From Streptomyces griseoviridis (GTDB taxonomy: Bacteria > Actinomycetota > Actinomycetes > Streptomycetales > Streptomycetaceae), in contig BMSM01000042.1 in the NCBI GenBank assembly GCA_014649155.1, forward strand, positions 1-37,076: a DNA stretch of 37,076 bases. Direction: 5' to 3'. Below are positions 14,946 through 24,620 of this stretch, in pieces. A program made the translations under genes and the position numbers. The notes beneath the pieces were generated by a model. That model saw only the letters and a program-made list of their open reading frames with translations. It did not search any database and was not told where the DNA came from. Within the stretch, counting starts at the first letter, position 1. Every line of letters starts with the position of its first letter.

Positions 14946-16229
14946 TCACAGGCTGCTGAGGACGCGGTCCAGGATCGCGGCTCCCTCCTCGGCCTCCGCG
15001 ACGGTCAGGGAGAGCGGCGGGGCGATGCGCAGGACGCTGGTGTCGTGGCCGCCGCCCTTGCCGATGAGCAGGCCGGCGGCACGGGCCTCCTCCAGGGCGG
15101 CGGAGGCGGCGCGGGGGTCGGCCTCGTCGGTGCCGGGCCGGGTCAGCTCGATGCCGATCATCAGGCCCCGGCCGCGTACCTCGCGTACGTGCGGGGACCG
15201 GGCGGCGACCGCCCGCAGCCGTTCGATGAGCAGGCCGCCGACCCGGCGGGCGTTGCCCTGGAGGTCGTGTTCGAGGAGGTGGGTCAGGTTGGCGAGGCCG
15301 GCCGCCATGGTGACCTGGGTGCCGCCGAAGGTGGAGATGCTGTTGGCGTCCAGGCAGTTCATGATCTCGGCGCGGGCGATGACACCGCCGATGGACATGC
15401 CGTTGCCGATGCCCTTGGCGAAGGTGACGATGTCGGGCGGGCCGGAGCGGCCGTGCGCCTGCCAGCCCCAGAAGTGGTCGCCGGTGCGGCCCCAGCCGGT
15501 CTGCACCTCGTCCGAGATCCACAGGATGCCGCGCTCGTGCAGGACGTCGCGGAACGCGGCGTACAGCCCGTCCGGCGGGGAGGTGAACCCGCCGACGCCC
15601 TGCACGGGTTCGGCGATCAGCGCGGCGGGCGGCCGGGTGTGGCCGAGGAGGTCCTTCAGGTCGGCGACGCAGGCGGCGGTGAACTCGCGGTCGTCCAGGT
15701 GTGCGTACGGCCCCCGGGTGCGGACGCCGCCGTGCACGTAGAGGGTCCGCAGCGGGGAGAGGGAGGTCGGGGACCAGCCCCGGTTGCCGGTGATGCCGAT
15801 GGCACCGAAGGACCGGCCGTGGTAGCTGTTGCGCATCGCCAGGACCGTGTCGCTGCGCCGGTACGCCGTGGCCAGCAGCAGCGCGGTGTCGTTGGCCTCG
15901 GTGCCGGAGGTGGTGAAGAAGACCCGGGCGTCGGGGATGCCGCTCAGCTGCGCGATCCGCTCGGCGAGGTCGACCATGGGCCGGTTGAGGTAGAGGGTCG
16001 AGGAGTGCAGCAGCCGGCCGGCCTGCCCGGCGACCGCCTTGGCCACCTCGGGCAGGGCGTGGGCGGTCATGGTGGTGAGGATGCCGCCGAAGAAGTCCAG
16101 GTAGCGGCGGCCGGCCGCGTCCCAGACGTACCGGCCCTCGCCGTGGGTGAGTTCCAGCGGGTCCTCGTAGTAGAGGGCGAGCCAGTCGGGCAGCACGGCG
16201 CGGTGGCGGCCCAGCAGGTCGTGGGTCAC
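14946..16229 (-). CDS. Class III aminotransferase (beta-alanine/omega-amino acid type)
   Basis: A 427-residue PLP enzyme of the class III (omega) aminotransferases. The cofactor lysine is Lys272 in FAKGIGNGMSIGG. Other marks are TTSGTEAND, NSYHGRS, AEPVQGVGG and the PLP-pyridine aspartate in ISDEVQTGWGRTG. In this operon it most plausibly deaminates beta-alanine (or 3-aminoisobutyrate) to malonate semialdehyde. I take GTG 16229 as start: it overlaps the beta-ureidopropionase stop as GTGA, and the reading VTHDLLGRHRAVLPDW matches the normal beginning of the family. An upstream in-frame start at 16283 would overlap the previous gene by more than 50 bp. Confidence 0.9.
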   Translation of the reverse strand: MTHDLLGRHRAVLPDWLALYYEDPLELTHGEGRYVWDAAGRRYLDFFGGILTTMTAHALPEVAKAVAGQAGRLLHSSTLYLNRPMVDLAERIAQLSGIPDARVFFTTSGTEANDTALLLATAYRRSDTVLAMRNSYHGRSFGAIGITGNRGWSPTSLSPLRTLYVHGGVRTRGPYAHLDDREFTAACVADLKDLLGHTRPPAALIAEPVQGVGGFTSPPDGLYAAFRDVLHERGILWISDEVQTGWGRTGDHFWGWQAHGRSGPPDIVTFAKGIGNGMSIGGVIARAEIMNCLDANSISTFGGTQVTMAAGLANLTHLLEHDLQGNARRVGGLLIERLRAVAARSPHVREVRGRGLMIGIELTRPGTDEADPRAASAALEEARAAGLLIGKGGGHDTSVLRIAPPLSLTVAEAEEGAAILDRVLSSL

Positions 16230-17068
16230 GGCCGCACCAGCCCCTCGTAGGCGTCGGGGCGGCGGTCGCGGTAGAACGCCCACTGCCGGCGGACCTCGTC
16301 GACCAGGCCGAGGTCGAGGTCGCGGACGACGAGTTCCTCCGTGCTGTCACTGGCCACGTCGCCGACGAACTGGCCGCGGGGGTCGACGAAGTAGGAGGTG
16401 CCGTAGAAGTCGTTGTCGCCGTACTCCTCCTGGCCGACGCGGTTGATGGCGGCGACGAAGTAGGCGTTGGCGACGGCCGCCGCGGGCTGTTCCAGCTTCC
16501 ACAGGTGGGCGGAGAGGCCGCGGTGGGTGGCGGACGGGTTGTACACCAACTGGGCTCCGTTGAGGCCGAGTTGTCGCCAGCCCTCGGGGAAGTGCCGGTC
16601 GTAGCAGATGTAGACGCCGACCTTGCCGACGGCCGTGTCGAAGACCGGCCAGCCGGCGTTGCCGGGGCGGAAGTAGAACTTCTCCCAGAAGCCCTTCACC
16701 TGCGGGATGTGATGCTTGCGGTAGGTGCCGAGGACGGTGCCGTCGGCGTCGATCACGGCGGCGGTGTTGTAGTAGAAGCCCGCCTGTTCGACCTCGAAGA
16801 CGGGGACCACGATCACCATGCCGGTCTCGCGGGCCAGTGCCCGCATCCGGCGGACGGTGGGGCCGTCGGGGACGGGTTCGGCCCAGCGGTAGTGCTCGGG
16901 GTCCTGGACCTGGCAGAAGTAGGGGCTGTTGAAGACTTCCTGGAAGCCGATGATCCGCGTGCCCCGCCGCGCGGCCTCGCGCGCGTGCTCCTCGTGTTTC
17001 GCCACCATGGACTCGGTGTCCCCGGTCCAGGTGGCCTGGACCAGAGCGGCACGTACGACGTTGGCCAT
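16226..17068 (-). CDS. Beta-ureidopropionase / N-carbamoyl amidohydrolase (nitrilase superfamily)
   Basis: A 280-residue carbon-nitrogen hydrolase that cleaves N-carbamoyl-beta-alanine to beta-alanine, CO2 and ammonia. The catalytic triad is visible: Glu44 (GFQEVFNSPYF), Lys118 (TYRKHHIPQ) and Cys155 (YICYDRHFPEG). The N-terminus (ANVVRAALVQATWTGD) and the GNDFYGTS-like segment (YGDNDFYGTSYFV) match actinobacterial relatives. The ATG at 17068 is preceded by AAGGGG; the frame stays open to 17464, but that extension is Arg/Pro-rich and unlike the family. It is the first gene of the operon, 60-90 bp below a good promoter (17131-17159), and its stop overlaps the aminotransferase start. Confidence 0.92.
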   Translation of the reverse strand: MANVVRAALVQATWTGDTESMVAKHEEHAREAARRGTRIIGFQEVFNSPYFCQVQDPEHYRWAEPVPDGPTVRRMRALARETGMVIVVPVFEVEQAGFYYNTAAVIDADGTVLGTYRKHHIPQVKGFWEKFYFRPGNAGWPVFDTAVGKVGVYICYDRHFPEGWRQLGLNGAQLVYNPSATHRGLSAHLWKLEQPAAAVANAYFVAAINRVGQEEYGDNDFYGTSYFVDPRGQFVGDVASDSTEELVVRDLDLGLVDEVRRQWAFYRDRRPDAYEGLVRP

Positions 17069-17099
17069 GAGTTGCCCCTTCGACGCGGCGTCAGAGCCT

Positions 17100-17111
17100 C
17101 TACGCCCGTAG
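17100..17111. promoter_or_regulatory. Palindromic operator candidate of the pyrimidine operon
   Basis: CTACGCCCGTAG is a perfect palindrome with 5-bp arms around CC. It lies between the predicted transcription start (about 17124) and the first start codon (17068), where a repressor could block transcription. No regulator gene for the operon is visible within the window apart from the XRE protein at 17504-17791. Confidence 0.4.
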
Positions 17112-17130
17112 AACAGGGCGTGGAAGGACG

Positions 17131-17159
17131 AACGTAAGCCTCCCGGGCGGACTTGCCAA
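17131..17159 (-). promoter_or_regulatory. Sigma70-type promoter of the pyrimidine operon
   Basis: Read on the minus strand: TTGGCA (complement of 17154-17159), 17 bp spacer, TACGTT (complement of 17131-17136). Spacing is ideal for the vegetative sigma HrdB and the elements are close to TTGACA/TAnnnT. It is placed 63 bp upstream of the beta-ureidopropionase ATG. Confidence 0.55.
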
Positions 17160-17503
17160 GACCATCGTCCGTCCGGCGGGGTGTCGGCGGGGTTTCGCAC
17201 TCCGTCGGGCGAGCCGGTGCGCGGGGGCCGGTGGCACGTCAGGGAGACACCCCGGCGGCACCCGGCGCGGCGGGTCCGCTCCCGCCGGCGCCGCGCGCGG
17301 CCTCCTCGGCGGGGGCGCGAGCGCGGGCCCCGGGCGGGACGGCCTGCTCGCGGTCGCGGCCCTCGGCGGGAGCGGGGCCGGGCGCGTCCCGGTCGAAGAC
17401 GGCGGCGGGGCGTACGACGCCCCGGCGCGGGAGCCGCTCGGCGGGGCCCTGCGCGGCCTGCCACCGGGAGGGCGTGCGCCGCCCGGCGGGGCCTCCGGCC
17501 GCG
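17160..17503. other. Intergenic stretch without recognisable gene
   Basis: About 340 bp between the pyrimidine-operon promoter and the 3' end of the XRE gene. Reading frames exist on both strands but are Arg/Pro/Ala/Gly-rich with no family resemblance and no ribosome site I would trust. I see no repeat or strong hairpin. Confidence 0.45.
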
Positions 17504-17791
17504 TTACGCCGCGGCCACGGGGAGCTTTCCCGGGGCCGTGTCCGTGTCGGGGACATGGCAGGAGCTGAGCAGGTCGTCCAGGGAGAGGCCCAGCTCGCGG
17601 GCGAGCGCGGCCACCGTGAAGAAGGCCGGGGTCGGGGCCCGGCCGGTCTCGATCTTGCGCAGGGTCTCGGCGGAGACACCGGCGCCGGCCGCGACCTCGG
17701 GCATGCTGCGAGCGCCGCGGGCCTCGCGCAGCAGCCGCCCCAGCCGCTCGCCGCGTTCACGCTCTTCGGGGGTGAGGGGGGTGCGCACCAT
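17504..17791 (-). CDS. Small XRE-family DNA-binding regulator
   Basis: A 95-residue protein that is essentially one Cro/C1-type helix-turn-helix: RLGRLLREARGARSM, PEVAAGAGVSAETLRKIETG (recognition helix) and FFTVAALARELGLSLDDLL. It has no effector domain. It is encoded divergently from the ClpC-type gene and upstream of the pyrimidine operon, so either could be its target. On its coding strand TAGAAT (complement of 17798-17803) is followed by six bases and then the ATG, with no ribosome site. This suggests a leaderless mRNA, a common arrangement in Streptomyces. Confidence 0.88.
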   Translation of the reverse strand: MVRTPLTPEERERGERLGRLLREARGARSMPEVAAGAGVSAETLRKIETGRAPTPAFFTVAALARELGLSLDDLLSSCHVPDTDTAPGKLPVAAA

Positions 17792-17797
17792 GCCGTC

Positions 17798-17803
17798 ATT
17801 CTA
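17798..17803 (-). promoter_or_regulatory. -10 box for leaderless XRE mRNA
   Basis: TAGAAT on the minus strand, six bases before the ATG at 17791; the expected transcription start coincides with the first base of the start codon. I could not find a convincing -35 element. Inverted hexamers TACCGG (17805-17810) and CCGGTA (17836-17841) lie just upstream and could be an autoregulatory site. Confidence 0.5.
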
Positions 17804-18003
17804 ATACCGGTCCCCGCGGCCGTGGCCGGCCCGTGCCGGTACTCCCCGGCGACGGCTGAGGATGCCGCCGCCGGGTGTCCGTGCCAGGCTGGGCGGCGAG
17901 CGTGCCCCCGTGTGTGACCGGCGCCCGCCCGGGTTACCCGAGCCCCGCACGTCGACCAGCGAAGGCGTCCCGGACCGGCGCGGGGACGCCGGATGGGAAG
18001 GCC

Positions 18004-20553
<2,550 letters not shown>

Positions 20554-20594
20554 GGAACCGCGCGACCGGTCACGACGGGGCCGCACGGTGGACC

Positions 20595-22412
20595 TCACCC
20601 GGCGGACCGCACCACCATCGCCGATCCCCCGCCCCGGCGCGTCTTCTCGGCGGCGGCGAGCCACCGCCCGTCGGGCAGCCGCTGCACCCCCGTCGCCGCG
20701 CCGATCTCGGGATTGGCCTTGAACGCGTGCCCGAGCGCCTCCAGCTCCCGCCGGAGGGCGCTGTCGTACAGGCCGGGCTCCAGCTCGGTCTGCGCGGCGT
20801 TGCGCTGGCTGGCGCGCGGCGCGGCGATCGCGTCGACCAGCGGCAGCCCCCGGTCGAGGAACCCGGTCAGGGTCTGGAGCACGGTGGTGATGATGGTCGC
20901 GCCGCCGGGCGAGCCGACCGCGACGACCGGCTTGCCGTGCCGGTCCAGCACGATGGTGGGCGCGATGGACGAGCGGGGCCGCTTGCCGGGGCCGGGCAGG
21001 TTCGGGTCGTGGACCGCCGGGTTGGCCGGGGCGAAGGAGAAGTCCGTCAGCTCGTTGTTGAGCAGGAAGCCCCGGCCGGGCACGGTGATGCCGCTGCCGC
21101 CGGTCTGCTCGATGGTGAGCGTGTAGGCGACGACGTTGCCCCATTTGTCGGCGGTCGTCAGGTGCGTGGTGTTCTCGCCCTCGTACGTCGTCGGCGCCGC
21201 CGTGCCGCCGGCCCCGCAGGACGCCGGGTGGCGCGGGTCGCCGGGGGCGAGCGGGCTGGTGAGCGCCGCGTCGTCGCGGATCAGGCAGGCCCGGGAGTCG
21301 GCGTACCGCTGCGACAGCAGTTCCTTCGCCGGTACGTCCTCGAAGGCGGGGTCGCCGACCCAGCGGCCCCGGTCGGCGAAGGCGATCCGGCTGGCCTCGA
21401 TGAAGCGGTGCAGGTAGGCGGCCTCGCTCGCCTTGGACAGGTCGGTGCGCTCCAGGATGTTGAGGGCCTCGCCGACCGTGGTGCCGCCGGAGGAGGACGG
21501 GGCGATGGAGTACACGTCCAGGCCCCGGTAGGAGGTCTTCGTCGGCGGCTGGAGCTTGGCGCGGTAGGCGGCGAGGTCCTGCTCGGAGAGGTCGCCGGGG
21601 CGGGCGTTCCAGCCGGCCGCGGGGTCCACCGGCGGCTTGTTCACGGTCTCGACGATGTCCTCGCCGAGGTCGCCCCGGTAGAGCGCGTCGACGCCCTCGC
21701 GGGCCAGTTCGCGGTAGGTGCGGGCCAGGTCGGGGTTCTTGAACGTGGAGCCGAGGGCGGGGAGTTCGCCGCCCGGCAGGAACAGTTCGGCGGTGTCGGG
21801 GAAGTAGCGGAACCGCTGTTCGTTGGCGGCGGTCTGGGAGCGGAAGGTCTCGTCGACGGTGAAGCCGTCGCGGGCCAGCCGTTCGGCGGGCGCCAGCAGG
21901 GAGCCCAGCTTGCGGCTGCCCCACTTGTCCAGGGCCTTCGCCCAGGTGGCGGGCGTGCCCGGAGTGCCGACGGACAGGCCGCTGCTGACGGCGTCGGCGA
22001 GGGCGAGGGGCTTGCCGTTCTCCGTGAACAGCGACGCGTCCGCGGTGAGCGGCGCGGTCTCCCGGCCGTCGATGGTGCGCACCGTGCGGGACTTGGCGTC
22101 GTAGTAGACGAAGTAGCCGCCGCCGCCGACGCCGGCCGAGTACGGCTCGGTGACGCCGAGCGCGGCGGCGGTGGCGACGGCGGCGTCGACCGCGTTGCCG
22201 CCCTTCCTGAGCACCTCGACGCCGGCGGCGGTGGCGTCCGCGTCGACACTCGCGACGGCGCCGCCGTACCCGGTGGCCACCGGTGTCTTCACCGGTGTAC
22301 CGCTCCCCGTGCCCCGCGCGCTCTGCGTGGCGGGCGGCGCCGCCGCCCCCACCGACACGACGGCGGCCGACACCGCCAGGACCGTCAGTTTCCGTGCGAC
22401 CGGATGACGCAT
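20595..22412 (-). CDS. ggt: Secreted gamma-glutamyltransferase
   Basis: A 605-residue N-terminal-nucleophile hydrolase that transfers or hydrolyses the gamma-glutamyl group of glutathione-like compounds, made as a proenzyme that cleaves itself. A signal peptide covers about residues 1-28 (RKLTVLAVSAAVVSVGAAA). The large subunit starts with GYGGAVASVDADAT and contains GNAVDAAVATAAALGVTEP and the GVGGGGYFVYYD segment. The self-cleavage/catalytic threonine is Thr415 at the start of TTHLTTADKWGN, followed by the small-subunit oxyanion motif GSPGGATI. ATG 22412 is preceded by GGAGG (complement of 22424-22428); in-frame GTGs at 22418 and 22424 are alternatives. It is convergent with the ClpC-type gene. 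Extracellular glutathione or gamma-glutamyl peptide use is the likely role. Confidence 0.94.
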   Translation of the reverse strand: MRHPVARKLTVLAVSAAVVSVGAAAPPATQSARGTGSGTPVKTPVATGYGGAVASVDADATAAGVEVLRKGGNAVDAAVATAAALGVTEPYSAGVGGGGYFVYYDAKSRTVRTIDGRETAPLTADASLFTENGKPLALADAVSSGLSVGTPGTPATWAKALDKWGSRKLGSLLAPAERLARDGFTVDETFRSQTAANEQRFRYFPDTAELFLPGGELPALGSTFKNPDLARTYRELAREGVDALYRGDLGEDIVETVNKPPVDPAAGWNARPGDLSEQDLAAYRAKLQPPTKTSYRGLDVYSIAPSSSGGTTVGEALNILERTDLSKASEAAYLHRFIEASRIAFADRGRWVGDPAFEDVPAKELLSQRYADSRACLIRDDAALTSPLAPGDPRHPASCGAGGTAAPTTYEGENTTHLTTADKWGNVVAYTLTIEQTGGSGITVPGRGFLLNNELTDFSFAPANPAVHDPNLPGPGKRPRSSIAPTIVLDRHGKPVVAVGSPGGATIITTVLQTLTGFLDRGLPLVDAIAAPRASQRNAAQTELEPGLYDSALRRELEALGHAFKANPEIGAATGVQRLPDGRWLAAAEKTRRGGGSAMVVRSAG

Positions 22413-22445
22413 CCGCACCTGCACCTCCAGGAAGAAGCCGTTCGG

Positions 22446-22463
22446 GACGGCCAGTTGGCCGTC
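22446..22463. promoter_or_regulatory. Perfect 18-bp inverted repeat upstream of ggt
   Basis: GACGGCCA (22446-22453), GT, TGGCCGTC (22456-22463): 8-bp perfect arms, 34 bp upstream of the ggt start codon. The position suits an operator or a leader hairpin. No regulator gene is adjacent. Confidence 0.45.
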
Positions 22464-22578
22464 ATGCCCCCGTCAGGGGTCAGTCGAACACCTCTCCCCC
22501 TCCGGCCGCCAGCATGCGCGCCCGTCCGCAACAAGGTTTGCACTTTCGCCCCCTGGTGCGGGCCGTTCCCCGGGCGGG

Positions 22579-22620
22579 GCGGTGCCCCCGCTGCACGGGG
22601 GCGGGCAGCGGGGGCACCGC
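22579..22620 (-). terminator. Very strong terminator of the export operon
   Basis: A perfect 16-bp stem (22579-22594 with 22605-22620) with a 10-nt loop begins 15 bp after the permease stop codon. It separates the MacB-like operon from ggt, which lies further downstream on the same strand. Confidence 0.85.
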
Positions 22621-22635
22621 GGTGCGAGGCGGCGG

Positions 22636-23892
22636 CTACGACGTGGCCAGCGCCTCGGTCGGGGGGAGCCGGGCGGCGCGCAGGGCCGGGTAGAAGCCGG
22701 CCAGGCCGCCGATGACCAGGGTGGCGCCGATGCCGCCCGCCATGGCCCAGACCGGCACGACCGTGCTCATGCCCTGGTAGCTGGCGTAGGCGATGGTCAC
22801 GCCGATGCCGAGCAGCACGCCGCCGATGCCGCCGAGGGCGGAGAGCAGCAGCGCCTCGGCGAGGAACTGCGTACGGATCTGGCCGCGGGTCGCGCCGAGG
22901 GAGCGGCGCAGGCCGATCTCGGAGCGGCGTTCGAGGACGGAGATCACCATCGTGTTGGCCACGCCGACACCGCCGACGAGGAGGGAGACGCCGCCGAGCC
23001 CGAGGAGCAGTCCGCTGAGGGTGTCGTCGGTGGCCTCCTTGGCCGCCAGCACGTCGGAGGGGCGGGAGACGTCGACCTCGTTGGGGAACTCCGGGTTGGC
23101 GGTGGCGCCGAGCTTCGCCTGCACGTCGCCGACGGCGGACTCCTCGACGCGGGTGTAGACGGAGGTCGGGTAGCCGTCGAAGCCGAGTTCCTCCTCGGCC
23201 ACGGCCCAGCCGACCATCGCGTTGCTGTCGAGGTCGGGCAGAAGCTCGTTGGGGGCGAGCAGGCCCACCACCGTGAACCAGCGGTCGCCCAGCCACACCT
23301 TCACCTCGGGCCCCGCGTAGTGGATGCCGAGCTGCTCGGCGGCGTGGGAGCCGAGGACGACGGCCGGGTACCGGCTGGTGGCCGCGTTCAGCCAGGTGCC
23401 GTCCGTGAGTTCGGCGCCGATCGCCGCCAGGAGGTCGGTGCGGGCCGCGGTCACCCTGAGGCCGCCGGACTGCGCCACCGGCACGTGGTCGTTGCGGTAG
23501 ACCTTGGCGGACGTCTTGCCGAGCGCGGACACCGTCTCGACCTCGGGGATGTCGCGGATCATCGCGAGCGAGGTGGTCGGCAGGTGCGCCTGCCCGCCGT
23601 CGAAGGACTCGCCGGGCGAGACGGTCAGGAGGTTCGTGCCGAGCGCGGCGAGCCGCTGGTTCAGGTCATGGGTGGACGACGTGGAGATGCCGACCACGCC
23701 GATCATCGCGGCGATGCCGATGGCGATGCCCAACGCGGACAGGAACACCCGCATCGGCCGTGCGCGCAGTCCCGAGCCGCCGACCCGAACCACGTCGGCG
23801 GGTCCCATCCGCGCCGCCTTGGGGCGCGGTGGCGGGGGCAGGTCCCGCCACGGGGGCCGGCCGGTGTCCCGGTCCGTGGTCGTCAGGCTCAT
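22636..23892 (-). CDS. MacB-type ABC transporter permease
   Basis: A 418-residue permease of the MacB/FtsX-like class. One membrane helix lies at about residues 46-68 (MRVFLSALGIAIGIAAMIGVV). A large extracytoplasmic MacB_PCD-type domain (about 70-280) follows, and three C-terminal helices (GLLLGLGGVSLLVGGVGVAN, AEALLLSALGGIGGVLLGIG, MAGGIGATLVIGGLAGFYPA) flank the conserved ISVLERRSEIGLRRSLGATR loop that contacts the ATPase. The ATG at 23892 overlaps the ATPase stop by 4 bp. Such transporters do not move substrate through the membrane but use mechanical work on the outer face, e.g. to export lipoproteins, peptides or drugs. It is the last gene of a four-gene coupled operon ending at the hairpin 22579-22620. 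Confidence 0.93.
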   Translation of the reverse strand: MSLTTTDRDTGRPPWRDLPPPPRPKAARMGPADVVRVGGSGLRARPMRVFLSALGIAIGIAAMIGVVGISTSSTHDLNQRLAALGTNLLTVSPGESFDGGQAHLPTTSLAMIRDIPEVETVSALGKTSAKVYRNDHVPVAQSGGLRVTAARTDLLAAIGAELTDGTWLNAATSRYPAVVLGSHAAEQLGIHYAGPEVKVWLGDRWFTVVGLLAPNELLPDLDSNAMVGWAVAEEELGFDGYPTSVYTRVEESAVGDVQAKLGATANPEFPNEVDVSRPSDVLAAKEATDDTLSGLLLGLGGVSLLVGGVGVANTMVISVLERRSEIGLRRSLGATRGQIRTQFLAEALLLSALGGIGGVLLGIGVTIAYASYQGMSTVVPVWAMAGGIGATLVIGGLAGFYPALRAARLPPTEALATS

Positions 23893-24620
23893 CGCAGCCC
23901 TCCTTCGGCGGCCACGAGTTCCCCGGCCGGCGCGTCGCCGAGAGCCGAGTCGTACTCGATCCGCCCGTCCTTGAGCCGGACCTCACGGGGCAGCGAGGCG
24001 GCGATGTCCCGGTCATGGGTGATGACCACGACCGTCGTCCCGGCCTCGTGCAGCTCGTGCAGGAGTTCCATCACCACGGCCCCGGAGCGGGAGTCGAGCG
24101 CGCCGGTGGGTTCGTCGGCCAGGAGCAGCGGCGGATCGCCGAGCACGGCCCGCGCGATGGCCACGCGCTGCTTCTCGCCGCCGGAGAGCTGGTGCGGTTC
24201 GTGGTAGAGGCGGCGGCCGAGGCCGACCCTGCGCAGCGCCCGTTCGGCCAGTTCGCGCCGTTCGGCGCGGCCTCGGCCGCTGTAGAGGAGCCCGTCGGCG
24301 ACGCTGTCCAGCGCGGGGACGCCCCGGGCCAGGTGGAACTGCTGGAAGACGAAGCCGATCGTGGCCGCCCGCAGCGCGGACAGGTCGCGGTCGCGGAGTT
24401 CGTCGATGTCGTGGCCGGCGATCCGCACCTTGCCGGCCGTGGGCCGGTCCAGGGTGCCCATGATGTTGAGCATCGTGGACTTGCCCGAACCGGAGGGTCC
24501 GACGACGGCGAGCAGTTCGCCGCGGTGGACGACCAGGTCGGCGGACCGGAGGGCGGTCAGGTCCCCGTAGGACTTGGACACCCCGGCCAGGTCCACGACC
24601 GGATGGGAGGAAGCGGTCAC
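23889..24620 (-). CDS. MacB-type ABC transporter ATP-binding protein
   Basis: A 243-residue ATPase of the LolD/MacB class: Walker A GPSGSGKST, Q-loop FVFQQFHL, signature LSGGEKQRVAIARA, Walker B LLLADEPTGALD and switch histidine VITHDRD. The start is GTG 24620, which overlaps the adaptor gene's stop (GTGA), and the reading VTASSHPVVDLAGVSKSYGD is the normal family beginning. The frame is open further upstream but runs inside the adaptor gene. It energises the permease encoded next, with which it shares a 4-bp overlap. Confidence 0.95.
   Translation of the reverse strand: MTASSHPVVDLAGVSKSYGDLTALRSADLVVHRGELLAVVGPSGSGKSTMLNIMGTLDRPTAGKVRIAGHDIDELRDRDLSALRAATIGFVFQQFHLARGVPALDSVADGLLYSGRGRAERRELAERALRRVGLGRRLYHEPHQLSGGEKQRVAIARAVLGDPPLLLADEPTGALDSRSGAVVMELLHELHEAGTTVVVITHDRDIAASLPREVRLKDGRIEYDSALGDAPAGELVAAEGGLR

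Noticed and set aside
17875..18003. A 43-residue N-terminal extension of the ClpC-type protein
   Set aside because: The extension is Pro/Arg-rich noise, and a GGGAAG ribosome site directly precedes the ATG at 18004.
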